A stretch of 64,000 nt of DNA from Papilionanthe hookeriana x Papilionanthe teres (GCA_022702705.1 CM040427.1:20173625-20237624), one strand, 5' to 3'. Counted from the stretch's first letter, positions 45,979-60,490 are shown. A program made the numbers and translations. The notes: generated by a model not told the origin, from the sequence alone.

Positions 45979-48900
45979 ATTCCGTCCAGCCACCTCTATT
46001 TAAACCCGACCCCCTCACGGCCATGGAGGAGAGTTGCACAAACCTTGCCGAAACTGCGCAAAATTGTTCCAAACCCTACTCCATACTTAGAGCGGTTGAT
46101 CCCAGGTGTCGATTTGCCACAATCCTCACCAACGAACCCGATTTCCCAGCTGAAATTTCACTCGAAAACCAGGACACTTTGCCACGGTGAGCCAATCTTC
46201 AAATCGGTGGCCCTACACCTTCACTAGACCAAGAGGAGAAGTTTCCCACTGAAAGCCCCATCTCCGGGCCACCCAGTTGTTCCAGACTCCAAGCTTTATG
46301 ATCGAGCTTGGTCGAAATCATACCTAGGCGATTCACCAGACCAGGAGACTTCATCCGGAGCTTGCCGGGATCCAATCGAAGGTGACACGACCCTCGGATT
46401 GAAGCCACACTTCTACGAGCAAAGGTATGAGCTAATTCTTCATCCCGAGCTTCGGAGTTTCTCCATTTCAAATGCTTTAATTTCAATACATGATCCATTG
46501 TATAGATGTATTCGTCTCTTCAAGATGAATCCATAGAGCATAAGAACACGAAAATCCATCGAGAAATGAGTGAGTTCTTAGGATTTTAGTGTGGACGGCT
46601 CTCGGGTGAGAACGCTTGGGGACGATGAACGGATGCCGTTCATTCCATACACGCGCGGACGGACGGCCAGGATCGCGCCGGATGAGGAGATGGAACGATA
46701 CAGCGGGCCCCGGGAGCGCTGAGTTGGATGGCGGCGTCGATTGGCAGCGCGACACGCGACGTTTCGGAGCTGCCGAGGTTGACGCGGCGCCGCGTGGATA
46801 AATAGAAAATTAGGGTATTTTCTTATTTATTTAATTCCCTAAAACTTCAAAAATCCATAACTTTGTGTAGAAAAATCAGAAAAATAAAATAAAAATACCC
46901 TCTTGCTCAGTGAACAGAGGAGAATAATGTGGAAAAGAAATCATTTAATTTCATCAAGTATTTTATTTTAAATGATTTATTTACCCTCTGCATTGTTTTA
47001 ATTCTCCATGCATATAGGAAATTCACCATGGCATGAGATCATAGGTCTTTTGAAGCCTCTGAATTTGGGAACATTCCTTGAATTTTCCAAAGTTAGAGGC
47101 TATCCCTATGAGAAGTTATTGATTTTTCAAATTCATGTTGCTGTTTTGAGTATTTTAAATCTAATAATTAGCATGTTGTGAAATAAATTCTAGGAAAATT
47201 TGGTGATGTTTCTTATGACTGAGAGGACCTTAGGAAAAATAGGTTTTGAATTAGTTCATTTAAAATAACCCTAATTGGCTTAAACACCCAAAATAGGTCC
47301 CTAATTAATTAGAGTTAACCATATATCAAATTGACTTGAAATCAATTCTCCACTGACCTTTAGGATAAGAGGAACCCACCATAAAAATTTGAAGTCAATT
47401 GGACTTGGTTAGCCCTACTAAATGGGCTGGTTAAGCCATTTAGTCAATTTGAACTTTAAAAATTCATAACTTTCAAAATAATTTTCAAAAATTCACCAAA
47501 TTAGTTTTAGAGCCTCTCTGATATCAGGGGAATTTAAGAAAATTAAAATTTCAATTTTCTAAAAAATTTAATTTTTTGCATTATTTTAATATTTTAATAA
47601 TTAAAAAAAATAAAAAAATCACAAAAATAATAAAATTCACAAAAATGTCACATTTTGAATTCTAATCACTTAGGAACAAACCCCATATTTTTCTTAGGTC
47701 TATTTGGTGAGATATTAAATTTTAAAGCCCTAAGGTAATTTTAAAATTAAAAAAAATACATTTTTTTAGCATTTCCACTAAAATAATTCTAATAAATCAA
47801 AGAAAAATCAGAAAATTGTAAAAATTGATTCTCTGATTTCCTTGATATCAGAGAGATTTTTGAAAAATATAAAATTCATTTTTTAACCTTTATTTTATTT
47901 TTAAATTAATTAATACTCCAAAATTTAAAATAATCATAATAAAAATAATATAATTCAAAAAATCACCAAAATTGGTGTAAGTGGTCCTCTGGTCATTAGG
48001 AATGTCTCATAATTTTCTTAAGGATAGAAACTTTCCCTTGGTCATATTATTAAATTTTTCTTGGAAATCCTTTATTTTCTACCAAAAATAATTACATAAA
48101 TAAATTAAATACAGAAAAATCACATTTTCTCCTCTCATGTCTTTATTGGCATATGAGTGAAGTCACATAAAAATTTCAAGTTCATTTAAGCTCAATTTAG
48201 TGAGTTATGAAATTATTAAGCTTGAAGGGCAAAGTGGTAATTAAAATTTTAACCCTTAATTAAAACTTTAAGTTTAATAAAATTAACAAGTAAAATATTT
48301 GATTTTAATCTGATTTGGATGATTGAAATTTAAATAATTAAAGGGTAGAAACCTATTAAACAATTTAAAAATAATTAAAATAAACCTTAATTAAATAATT
48401 GATTAAATTTGGAAGAATAATAAAGTTGGAATTATTAAATAGGGATATTATTAAGTAGAGATTTGTTCTTTAATCTAAGGGTCCCTAAATTAATCATTTC
48501 AATAATATTTAATCCCTAATTAAAATGATAATTCAAATTTAAGTTTTAAAATGTTAAAGGACTTAATCATTAAAATTAAATTAAAGTTAAATTATTAAAC
48601 TCTTTTTAAATTTTCAATTAAATTAAAATTAAAAATAAAATTAAATTAAAGATTAAATTAAATTAAATCAAACAAATTAAATTAATTTAAATTAAATTAA
48701 ATTGAACAAACTAAATTAAATTAAATTGGATTAAATTGAATTAAATTTAATTAAAATTAAATTAAATTAATTAAATAAAATTAAATTAAAACATATTAAA
48801 TTAAATTAAATTAAATTAAATTAAAGATTAAATTAAATTAAATCAAATCAAATTAAATTAAATTAAATTAAATCATATCTAATCAAACTAAAATTAAATT

Positions 48901-51162
48901 AAATTAAATTAAATTAGATAATGTAATCAAGTTAAAATTAAAACAAATTAAATTAAAATTAAAATTAAAATTAAACCATATTAAATTAAATTAAATTAAA
49001 GTTAAATTAAATTAAAAATAACATCACCTAAGACATAAGGAAATTCAAAAATAAATATAAAACAACTTGAACACTATTCCAAATTTAAACCCGTCAACTG
49101 AAATTAAATTAAATCACAAACCATTTGAACACCAATTTGCCCTCGAAAACTTTTATTGTCATAACTCCTAAACGAATGTTAAATGAAGTGTTACTTCACT
49201 TATAGGATATTCAAATGTCCTAGTTCACTGAGCAAGATAACAACAAAACTTGAAATTCTCGGACGATTAATTCATTTGTATAATTAAATTCATTTGGACT
49301 TAAAACAACTCTAGCAATATTGAAAAGATGTTTAAGATTCTTCTTAAGCACTTCCTCAATATGATAGGATGTTTATAAGAACAATCGAACTTAATTGTTC
49401 TTTGATGAAGAAAATCGTCCTCAAACCAAAACACAAGAACCTAGACGTCATAGGAAATGACTAGCTATAGGATTAGGAATTTGGTAGAAAACCATAACCC
49501 TTCCCTTAGCTTTACCTAAGAACTTGCTTTAAGTGCTTAGATATTCTAAATTGTGTTTAAGTGCAGCTTGGGATGACGGGAAGACCCTCCAGGTACGCTT
49601 TTATTTTATTGCAATTTACTTTTCTTGCAATTTACTTTATTGTAAATGAACTTTACTTTTCTTGCATGATAAACAACTGTTGCATGAAAACCCACACCTC
49701 TAGGGTAGCCCCTAAAACTGAAACCAAAACTAAATTAAAAGTCATTGCAAGATAAAATTCACCGCCACAACATTTCAAAATATAAAACAACTCAAAATTT
49801 AATCACGAAACGGAACACAAAACTACGATTATAACTAAATTAAAACGTCTTGTTGGATGATCGGGAATACCTCGGATGATGTAACCTACGTGTTGCTAAA
49901 GGAATTTCCCACGGTCTAAATGAAAGTGTGGAACTCATTCGAGTTGAGTTTAGCAAATTCATACGGACTAAGTGAATACGATAAAAATAACGATGCGGAA
50001 GGATGGAACCGTGGGATCTTAACCGGTGTTGTTATAATCAACTTTAAGATTTGTTTTAAATAAAACATAAAAAATACTTGGAAGTTAAGATTTTCTCTAA
50101 ACCAGAACACTTCTCTCATCTCCTGATTTATGACTTCTAAAACTAAACCCCTGCAACAACAAGGAGCTCGGAGCATGGTGGGCAGCACGGCCATCGTCAT
50201 CAGCAAAACCTGAGTCTACTTCAGCAAAACCTTCTTAGAATTAAATAACAAAGCCATAGGATTTTGAGGTAGTTTGCCTAGTGCAACATAAATCCTCAAC
50301 TCTTCGTTAGGTATTTGCATGATCATGTCATGTAAATTAAGTCCTAACCGGTCTTAGGACTCTAAGGAAGTCGTTCGGTACGACATAAACCCTCATATCT
50401 TCAAGGCTATTTGTATGATTTTATCATACAAATATAAGTCCAAATTAATCAAAATTGGCAAGACTGAAATATTAGATAACATTAGGACTTTCCTAAATCC
50501 AAGCCAAACAATAGGATAGTTGGGAAATTACCGAAGTTTGCTTCGAATCTGTAATTTCTCCTACCTTTCTTCCTTTGAATTCCCAAAATAAAATGTTCCA
50601 AATTTGATCCATTCCTTATTGAAATTCCAAAATTCAATCCCTTGAAAACTTAAACTTTGAAATTCTTGAGAGTAGAATTACTTGATTATTATCGAGAGTT
50701 TTCTTAGGTGATTCCCGTCACTTAAGATTTAATTAACTATAGGGGCTTGCCCTTATAGGGAATTTTAAGAACCCAGGTAATATAAACCCTGTTTAATGCT
50801 TTCATATTAAGAAGGGGAATTTGTCGGCTTATAAAATTGGTTCGCAGACCAAACGGATGTCACAAATCTTCTAGTTTATTTAATCTAGCCCCACCATCAA
50901 GCAGTGTGTCTATCCTTAGGGATAGATACACGGTTTGTGGTGCGGTGCTCGTTTATATAAACTATTTGGGATGTGGAATTAGTTTGATTTCATATCTTAA
51001 AATTTTCAAACTTAAAATTATTCTCAAAATCAAATGCTACTTTCTAAATTATATATATATATATATATTTAAATTAAATTTAAAATATAAAATTCGCCGA
51101 CAATTTCTGTTAGGCGACCCCCTTTTCAAAATAAAATACACCGACCTAAAAATATGCCGACA
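45979..51162 (+). repeat. Solo LTR, 3' part
   Basis: Resumes just upstream of the TATA box (TATTTAAA, 45997-46004) and runs to TGCCGACA. It is followed by CTCTC (51163-51167), the target duplication of the LTR start at 28945. Compared with the other LTRs about 240 bases around the junction are missing. It is more diverged than the E1/E3 LTRs, consistent with an older insertion. The AATTA stretch is at 48600-49015. No gene is seen. Confidence 0.8.
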
Positions 51163-51339
51163 CTCTCATGGTCCATGTTGACCTCTCTTTTGTGAGGATC
51201 ATTTATAAATTATTTTAGAAAAGGAAGTCTACCAACATTGACCTCCTAAATCTTACCAATGATCACTAAACCCTAATCTTGGGTAAAACCATAATGAAGC
51301 ATTTTTTATCCAAATCTTAATGACTTGCTAAAATGATTA

Positions 51340-51890
51340 AATCAACAATGACAATCCTGATCTGGTCAACCTTTGACCCAAATGGTCAAATTGGGTCAAA
51401 ATGGTCAATCCATAACCTACTGACCACCACATTGACCAAACTGGTCAACTCTTGACCCAAATGATTAAATTAGGTCAAAATGGTTAATGCTTGACCCAAT
51501 GACCACTCCATTGACCAAACTAGTCAAACTTTGATCCAAACGGACAAATTAGGTCAAAATTGTCAATCCATGACCCAATGACCACCACATTGACCAAACT
51601 GGTCAACTTTTGACCCAAATGGTCAAATTAGGTAAAAAATGGTCAAACCATGACCCCATGACCACCGCATTGACGAAAATGGTCAACCTTAACCCAAATG
51701 GTCAAATTATGTCAAAATGGTCAATTCATGACCCAATCACTACCACATTGACCAAACCGGTCAACCCTTGACCTAAATGGTAAAATTAAGAAAAAATTGG
51801 CCAATCCATGACCCAATGAACACCATATTTGACCCAATGACCACCCTATTGACGAACAAGTCAACCTATACACCAAATTGGCCAATTTGA
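51340..51890 (+). repeat. ~79-base tandem repeat rich in TTGACC/GGTCAA
   Basis: ATTGACCAAAC-type units start near 51431, 51510, 51589, 51669 and 51748, spacing 79-80. Each unit contains several TTGACC or GGTCAA hexamers. It lies about 1.2 kb upstream of the TATA box of LTR F. Confidence 0.8.
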
Positions 51891-53006
51891 CTCATTTGAT
51901 TAATTTGAGACATTAAAATGATAAACTTGAACATTTGGGTAACCCTAGTCAAACCTAGGTCCCATTACCAAAATCAATGACCCTATGATTAAATTAATCA
52001 TGACAAGGTTAAGTAAATCACCTAGGTCAACCTTGGACTTCAATTGGTTAACCACAGTTCAACCTTGGTCAACCATGTTCAACTTTAGTCAATTTTGGTC
52101 AAAATACTCAATTTTGAACCAAATTAACAAAAGTAATTAAATGATTAACCTTCAAAATCATTTTTGATTAATTGATAGGTTAATATTATATTTTTCTACA
52201 ATTTTAATTAATTACATAATTAATTAAAAATAGAATTATGATTAAATAAACCTAAATTGAATTTGAAATTATGACATCACCCATGATATCAAAAATTCAT
52301 AATTGATTTTTAAAATTAAATTTAATTTCTAGAGAATCACCTATGGGTCACCCATGACTCATTAAATGCATCATGACATAAATAACACATTACCCAACCC
52401 ATAATCATAACCTTTAACCAAGGTTAAGATTAATCATGACACCATCATGAAGGGGGTAAAAGAGGTGTCACCCTGTTACGAATTGCTTAAGAAAGATATG
52501 AATGAGTCATCATTCACCTTACAAGCCACCCGAAGAGAAAAAGCATGGCTTAAATCATCCTTACATCATTATATGATCTCATAAAAATTAAATTTGAAAA
52601 TTAAAGTAAAATAGAAGTTTATGTGTCATTCTCTCACAAAGCCACGGGTGACATGGTGAATGAAGGATAATTCACGCATTTTGAGTCACCATACACCCCT
52701 TCCCCATCCAATGAACATTAACCAAATCAATTTCATTAAATTGAGAGCTCATCATGGCTACACATGGGGAAGGCTAATTCAACTCAACTAGGAGAGGCCC
52801 AAACACCTCATAAACCATCCAATGAAGAGATGCCAAGCCTTGAGTCAAATTTTTAATTTAATTAAAACTAACAATGGTTAATCTTGGGAGGATGAATTAA
52901 GCTTATCCTTGAGCTGAAATTTTATCCTCAGTCATCGTAGCATTGAATAGCAACTCCCCCAAGTGAATCCAAGCCAGCCCAAGCTTAGTCATAGCCTCCC
53001 CATGGC

Positions 53007-53014
53007 TATAAATA
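53007..53014 (+). promoter_or_regulatory. TATA box of LTR F
   Basis: TATAAATA followed by AGGCTAACCCGAGAGC, placed like the promoter of the other LTRs. Confidence 0.5.
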
Positions 53015-53247
53015 AGGCTAACCCGAGAGCTTCACCCAAGAGAGAAGACTTATTTCCACTGCTCAATTTTAAAAACATTGAATGCCAAAGTTCCTCCCTA
53101 GGACCTAAGCATTTGATCCCCCATATAATTAGGTCTTGAAACCCACAGGTCTTCCCCAATTTCCCTACCAGAAATAGGAAAATTTTTGGGTCTGAAATGA
53201 AGTCTCTCAAAACATCAAATTAACTCTTCTAAAAGCTTCCTAGAGCC

Positions 53248-56200
53248 TGTCGGCATATTTTAGATTTTAGTTTTAATTTAAATATATATATATATGATTT
53301 AGAAAGTAGTATTTGATTTTGAAAATAATTTTAAGATATGAAATCAAACCTACCTCACATCCCGGATAGTTTATATAAACGAGCGCCGCATCACAAACCG
53401 TGTATCTATCCCGAAGAATAGACACACTTGTTTGGTGATGGGGCTCGATTAAATAAACTAGAAGATTTGTGACATCCGTTTGGTACGCTGAACCAATTTT
53501 ATAAGCCGACAAATTCCCCTGCTTAATATGAAAGCATTAAACAAGGTTTATATTACCTGGGTTCTTAAAATTCCCTATAAGGGCAAGTCCCTATAGTTAA
53601 TTACATCTTAAGTGACGAGAATCACTTAAGAAAACTCTCGATAATAATCGATAGATTCTGCTCTCGAGAATTTTCAAAGTTTAAGTTTTCGAGGATTGAA
53701 TTTTGGAATTTCAATAGGGAATGGATCAAGTTTGGAACATTTTGTTTTGGGAATTCAAAGGAAGAAAGGTAGGAGAAATTACGGATTCAAAGCGAACTTC
53801 GGTAATTTCCCGACTATCCTATTGTTTGGCTTGAATTTAGGAAAGTCCTAATGTTTATTTAATGTTTTGATCTTGCCAATTTTAATTAATTAGGACTTGT
53901 GTTCGTATGACATGATCATACAAATAGCCTCGAGGATGTGAGGGTTTATGTCGTATCGAACGGCTACCTCGGAGTCGTAAGACCGGTTAGGGCTTAATTT
54001 GCAATGCAAATGCCTAACAAAAGGTTAAGGATTTATGTTGCACTAGACAAACTACCTCGAAATCCTATGACTTGGTTATTTAATTCGAAGAAAGTTTTGC
54101 TGAAGTAGACTCAGTTTTTGCTTATGACGATGGCCGTGCTGCCCACCATGCTCCGAGCTCTTTATTGTTGCAGAGGTTTAGTTTTAGAAGATTGTAATCA
54201 AAAGAGAAGAGAAGAGTTTGGTTTTAGAAATCTTAGAGTCCAAGTGTTTTTGGTGTTTTAGTTAAAACAAATCTTAAAGTTGATTATAACAACACCGGTT
54301 AAGATCCCACGGTTCCATCCTTCCGGCATCGTTATTTTTATCGGATTCACTTAGTCCAGATGAATTTGCTAAACTCAACTAAATGAGTTCCACACTTTCA
54401 TTTAGACCGTGGGAAATCCCGTTAGCAACACGTAGGTTACATCACCCGAGGTATTCCCGATCATCCAACAAGACGTTTTAATTTAGTTGTAATTGTAGTT
54501 TTGTATTACTGTTTGTGATTAAATTTTGAGTTGTTTTATATTTTGAAATGTTGTGGCGGTGAATTTTATCTTGTAATGACTTTTAATTTAGTTTTGGTTT
54601 CAGTTTTAGGGACTATCCTAAAGGTGTGGGTTTTCATGCAACGAGTTGTTTATCATGCGAGAAAAGTAAGTGCATTTGCAATAAAATAAATTGCAAGAAG
54701 GTAAGTTACTAATAAAATAAAAGTGTACCCGGAGGGTCTTCCCGTCATCCCGAGGCTACACTTAAACACAATTTAGAATATTTAAGCATTTAAAGCAAGT
54801 TCCTAGGAAAAGCTAAGGGAAGGGTTATGGTTTTCTACCAAGTTCCTAATCCTATGGCTAGTCATCTCCTATGACGTTACAGGTTCTTGTGTTTTGGTTT
54901 GAGGACGATTTTCTTCATCAAAGAACAATTAAGTCCAGTTGTTCTTATAAACATCCTATCGTACTGAGGAAATGCTTAAGACTAATCTTAAACATCTTTT
55001 CAATACTTCTAGGATTATTTTAAGTCCAAGAGAATTTAATTATACAATGAATCAATCATCCAGGAGTTCAAGTTTTGTTATCTTGCTCAGTGGACTAGGA
55101 CATTTGAATATCCTATGAGTGAAGTAATACTTCACTTGACACTCCATTTAGGATTTATGACAATAAGAGCTCATGAGGGCAAACCGATGTTCAAGTGATT
55201 TGTGATTCGACTTAAATTTAATTAATGGGTTTAAGTTTGGAATAGTGTTCAAGTTGTTTTAGATTTATTTTTGAATTCTTTATGTCTTAAGTGATGTTAC
55301 ATTTAATTTAATTTAATTTAATTTAATTTTAATTTAATTGGGTTTAATTTTAGTTTTAATTTAATTTTAATTTTAATTTTAATTTAATTTTAATTTTATT
55401 TTAATTTGATTTTATTTTTTATTTAATTTAATTTAATTTAATTTAATATGTTTTAATTTAATTTAATTTAATGTGATTTAATTTAATTTAATTTAATTTA
55501 ATTTAATTTAATTTAATTTAAATTTTAATATAAATTTTAATTTAATTTAATTTTATTTTATTTTAATTTAATTTAATTTAAATTTGAATTTGAATTATCA
55601 TTTTAATTAGGAATTGAATATTATTTAGCTGATTAATTTAGGGATTCTTAGATTAAAGAATAAATCTCTTCCTAATAATATCCCTATTTTAATAATTCTA
55701 ATTTTTTTATTATTATTCTTCCAAATTTAATTAATTATTTAATTAAGGTTTATTTTAATTATTTTCAAATTGCTTGGTAGGTTTCTACCCTTTAAATACC
55801 TAAGTTTCAAACATCCAAAATCAACTTAATATCAAATATTTTACCCATCCTTTCAATTAAACCTAAAATTTTTAATTATAGGTTAAAATTTTAATTACCA
55901 TTTTGCCCTTTATGCTTACTAATTCCATAACTCACTAAATTGAGCTCAAATGAATTTGAAATTTTTATGTAACTTCACTCATATGTCAATCAAGATATTA
56001 GAGGAGAAAATGTGATTTTTTTCTGTATTTAATTTATTTATGTAATTATGTTTGGTGGAAAATAAGAATTTTCAAAGAAAATTTAATAACATGACCAAGG
56101 GAAAGTTTCTGTCCTTAAGAAAATTATGGTACATTCCTAATGACCAGAGTACCACTTGGACCAATTTTGGTGATTTTTTGAATTACATTATTTTTATTAT

Positions 56201-59200
56201 AATTATTTTGAGTTTTGGAGTATTAATTAATTTAAAAATAAAATAAAGGTTGAAAAATACATTTTATATTTTTCAAAAATCTCTTTAATATCAAGGGAAC
56301 CAGAGAACCAATTTTTATAATTTTTTGATTTTTCTTTGATTTATTAGAATTATTTTAGTGGAAATGCTAGAAAATACATTTTTTAATTTTAAAATTACCT
56401 TAGGGCTTTAAAATTTATTATCTCATCATAGAGACTTAAGAAAAAAATGGGGTTTGTTCCTAAGTGATTAAAATTCAAAATGTGACATTTTTGTGAATTT
56501 TATTATTTTGTGATTTTTATTATTTTTTAATTACTAAAAATATTAAAATAATGCAAAAATCAACTTTTTTTGGAAAATTACAATTTTAATTTTATTAAAT
56601 TCTCCTGATACTAGAGAGGCTCCAAAACTAATTTGGTGAATTTTTGAAAAAGATTTTGAAAGTTATGAATTTTTAAAGTTTAAATTTGGCTAAATGGCTT
56701 AATCAACCCATTTGATAGAGCTAACCAAGTCCAATTGACTTCAAATTTTTATGATGGGTTCCTCTCATCCTAAAGGTCAGTAGAGAATTGATTTCAAGTC
56801 AATTTGATGTATGATTAGCTCTAATTAATTAAGGTTCCATTTTGGATGTTTAAGCCAATTAGGGTCATTACAAGTGGATTAACTCAAGACCTATTTTTCC
56901 TAGGGTCCTCTGGTCATAAGAAACATCACCAAATTTTTCTAGAATTTATTTCACAACACGCAAATTATTAAAATTAAAATACTCAGAATAGTAACCTAGA
57001 ATTGATAAATCAATAATTCTTCACAGGGGTGGCCTCTGACTTTAGAAAATTTAGGGAATGTTCCCAAATTCAGAGGCTTCAAAAGCCACATGGTCTCATG
57101 CCATGGTGAATTGTATACATGCATGGAGAATTGAAATAGTGCAGAGAGTAAATAAACTATTAAAAATCAAATACTCGATGAAATTAAATGATTTCTTTTC
57201 CACATTATTCTCCTCTGTTCACTGAGCAAGAGGGTATTTTTATTTTATTTTTCTGATTTTCCTACACAAAGTTATGCATTTTTGAAGTTTAGGGAATTAA
57301 ATAAATCAAAAAAATACCCTAATTTCCTACTTATCCACGCGGCGCCGCGTCAACCTCGGCGTCTCCGAAGCTCCACGCGTCGTCTCTTGATTCGGCGTCG
57401 CCATCTGACTGGGATGCCACGTGGCCAGCGGTTCATGTCCCGTTGCTCCATCCGGCGCGATCCTGGCCGTCCGCTTGATACACGCGCGATCCGACGGCTC
57501 CTGGTCATCGTCTACGACTGGTGTGAACCCGTGACCGTCAACCTTCTAACCCTAATTTCTCACTCGATTCTCAACGGATTTTCGTGTTCTTATGCTCTAT
57601 GGATTCATCTTGAGGAGACGAACACATCCATACGGTAAACATGTATTGAAATTGACTCAAATTAAATAGAGAATCTCTATAAGCTCGGGAAGAAGAGTGA
57701 GTCAATACCTTTGCTAAGAGAAGTGAAGCTTCGATCTGAGATTTGTGTCACCTTCGATTGGGTCCAAGCAAGCTCCAGATGAAGTCCCTTGGCTTGGTGA
57801 ATTGTCTAGGTATGATTTCGACCAAGCTCGATCACAAAGCTTGGAGAGTTGGAAGCAATGGGCGGCTCGGTGAGGGGGCTTTCTTTGGTAAACTTCTTCT
57901 CTTGGTACGGTGAAGGTATAGGACCAATCAATTTGGGGATTGGCTCCTTGTGAAGAAGTGTTCGGGCTTTTATGCTGAAATTTGAACTCAAAATTGAGCT
58001 CAGCTGGAGGGAATTGGGGCTGGAATCCAGTGGGAATCAAATGCTTTATGTGTGGAGAGTGGTCTGGAATGATTTTGACAGAGTTTCCTTAAGGTTGATT
58101 CAACACTTCCTCGATGGCCGAGAGAGGTGGGGTTTAAATAGGCATGGCTGGAGGCTCTCCCAGAAGGAGTTAGGGCTTGGGATCAGCTGCAATGGCCACT
58201 GGGCTTGGGGCAACTCAGCAAGGGAGAATTTCAATGCTTGGCTCCTTCCAATGTCTCGGCCATGGCGTTTTCCGGTGACCCAGGCGGCTGGCGGCGGGCA
58301 TGGGTCACCCTCGGAGTCCAGGTGGGTCGGGGGCTGGAGGTTTGTGCAGTCAATTGGCCATGGACATGTGTAAAGGGCTTGGATAAAAATGGTATGGGGG
58401 AGAGGCTCATTTTGGGTTCAAATGAGTCAACCCATGGTTTTGGGCTAGGTTTTGGGCTGAAAAGAGTCACTTGGGTCAGCCAAGAGAAAATGGTGTGGTC
58501 TCCATCAAAATAGTTTAAGTTAATTTTGGGTTATGGTGTTGAATTAAAGAGGTTAAAATGGCTTAAGGAAGGCTTAGGAAAGGACTTCCTCTTCTTGCCA
58601 TTAATGGATTGGTGACAAGTCAAACCCTCCATGGCTTCATGTGGCTTGTCCATGGCTTGCATGTGGCTCCATTTGGCTCATCCTTGGCTTAGGAAAAGTG
58701 GATTCGTTTATATGAAAAAGGAATTTGGAAATTTTGTCAATTTAGTGAAAATTTAGATGGTGCTTGATTTAGGTTGATTTAAAGATTGATTTGGGACTTA
58801 GGAATTGATTCCAATTAAAGGGATGATGAGAAGGAATTGTCAATGTGGGCTTTGGAATGGGTCTGGGCTTTTGAATTTTACTTTGGATGGGCTTTTAAAA
58901 TGGTTTAGGGAAGTGGGCTTTTGGATTTTAAAATGGACTTTAGGATGAAAGTTTTGTAAAGGCTTGGGCCAAATAATTGTTGGGTTTGGTTTTGGGATGT
59001 TTCATGAGTGATTTGGAATAAATTTGAGGTGGTTTGGGCTTGAATTGGGTTGGATTTGGGTTCATTTGGTACATGAGCCAATGTAGGTCAAATTGGGCTA
59101 ATTTTGGCCAATGTTGAGCTAGGGTTGAAATTGATGTAAAATTAATGTTGGTAAATGTTTATGGGAGTGTTTCAAAGAGGTTTTGACTTTGGTTGGGTTT

Positions 59201-60490
59201 TGATTTTGGGGTTTGGGCTTACTTGGGTTAGTTTTGGGTTTAGGTCAAAATTGGGCCTTTTAGCTTTGGGTTGAATTTGAGTGGGGTTTGGGTCCAAATT
59301 TTGGGCCAATTATGTTAGTGTTTTGTTTGTGGGGTTGTTAAGGAAGGTTTAGAAAATATTTGGGGTTAATTGGAGTTGAATTGGGTTAGTTTGGGCTAAG
59401 TTTGGGTCATGGGTCCAAATTGGGCTTTAAGGTCAAGAGTGAAATTGGATTCAAATGCCAATCAAATTGGGCTTGGATTTAATCTAGATTGGTGTTGGGG
59501 ATGTTGAATTGAGGTTTATAATTGAATTGGACCAGATTTTGGGTCAATTGGGTAGGTTTGGTTTGACATTGGGTTCATTTTGGGTTAAAATGGGTCAAAT
59601 TGGGGATTTTGACAAAAGTGTGGTAAATTGACAAAATTGGCCCATGGTGTAGTTAAACAAAATGAAATTGGGAATAGTTGGGATTTTTTGGAATTTTCTG
59701 GGAATTTTCTGAATTTTTGGATTTTTGGGTCAAGAGGGGCATTTTGGGTATTTGGAGGGTATTGGGGGGTATTTTTGGAATTTTTGGTATTTTTGGCTAT
59801 GATTGATCAATTTGAGTAATGTGGGAATGTTTGGGATTGTTTTTTAGGAATTTTGGGTATTTGGAGATTTTTTTTTGAAAAATTTGGGTAATTTTAAGGG
59901 TTTTTGGTAGGTTTGGCGGGTGTAGGGTCCCGGGGTTCAAAAATTGAAAATTTAAAAAATTGAAGATTAGGTAAATGTAAGTGGAATGAAATCATTTTGG
60001 TTGAGCCATGAAGCCATATCAAGCCCACATGAGCCATGAAGAGACTCATTTGAGGCATTCATCTATGTTGTTCCTAACCCTCTTAGCGTAAGGGCTTGGG
60101 GGTTAAGGACCATCCATGTGAATCACCTTCGAAGTCGAGGAGGTTAAGTTGGGTATATGTGTGGTTTTAGGAGGTGTGTGAAAGTATAGTGTATGAGTGT
60201 AGTGTGTGTGTGTAAGTCGGCCCTTCACCGATCCGAGCCGCCGGGGCGGTCCTAAGGCCGAAGAGTCCTGCAGGAACTCATCCTTTAAACTTCCACATTT
60301 GATCTCGACCCTCTAGGTGATTAGGGGTCTACAATCAAGTTTGTGGAGTTTGTAGGGAGTTAAGAAGTGGTTTGAATTTCTAAGTGGTGGGTCCCAATTC
60401 TAATCCTCTAGGATAGTCGAGGAAAAGCTGAGGCTAGATCCTAAGTACTAAAAAGAAGAAGAGAAGACCTCATCAAGAATGAGGTCAACA
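53248..60490 (-). repeat. 3' LTR of E4 (7243 bp)
   Basis: Reverse complement begins TGTTGACCTCATTCTTGATG and ends TGCCGACA. The TATA box is at 58134-58141, the GC-rich palindrome at about 57339-57352 and the microsatellite at about 55300-55600. The 64-codon + strand ORF at 56052-56246 also occurs antisense in the E1 and E3 LTRs but is broken in the solo LTR. No gene is seen. Confidence 0.92.
58134..58141 (-). promoter_or_regulatory. TATA box of the E4 LTR
   Basis: Reverse complement TATTTAAA followed by CCCCACCTCTCTCGGCCATCGAG, aligned with the E1 promoter block. Confidence 0.55.

Larger units (their letters stand above)
51176..53247 (+). repeat. LTR F: 5' part of a third LTR subfamily, cut by E4
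   Basis: Starts TGTTGACCTC directly after ATGGTCCA. The sequence up to 53000 is unlike the other LTRs, but the plan is the same. TATAAATA at 53007-53014 is followed by a block aligned with the E1 LTR downstream of its TATA box (for example CATTTGATCCCCCA at 53109 against CACTTGATCCCCACC). It ends at 53247 where E4 begins. Confidence 0.65.

Noticed and set aside
45859..46227. 122-codon ORF starting like ORF1
   Set aside because: A chimera across the rearrangement junction at 45978; the second half is LTR sequence.
51049..51069. AT dinucleotide run
   Set aside because: A short simple repeat in an LTR with no further structure.
57282..57638. 118-codon Arg-rich + strand ORF
   Set aside because: Antisense reading of the conserved GC-rich island of the E4 LTR; composition explains the arginines.
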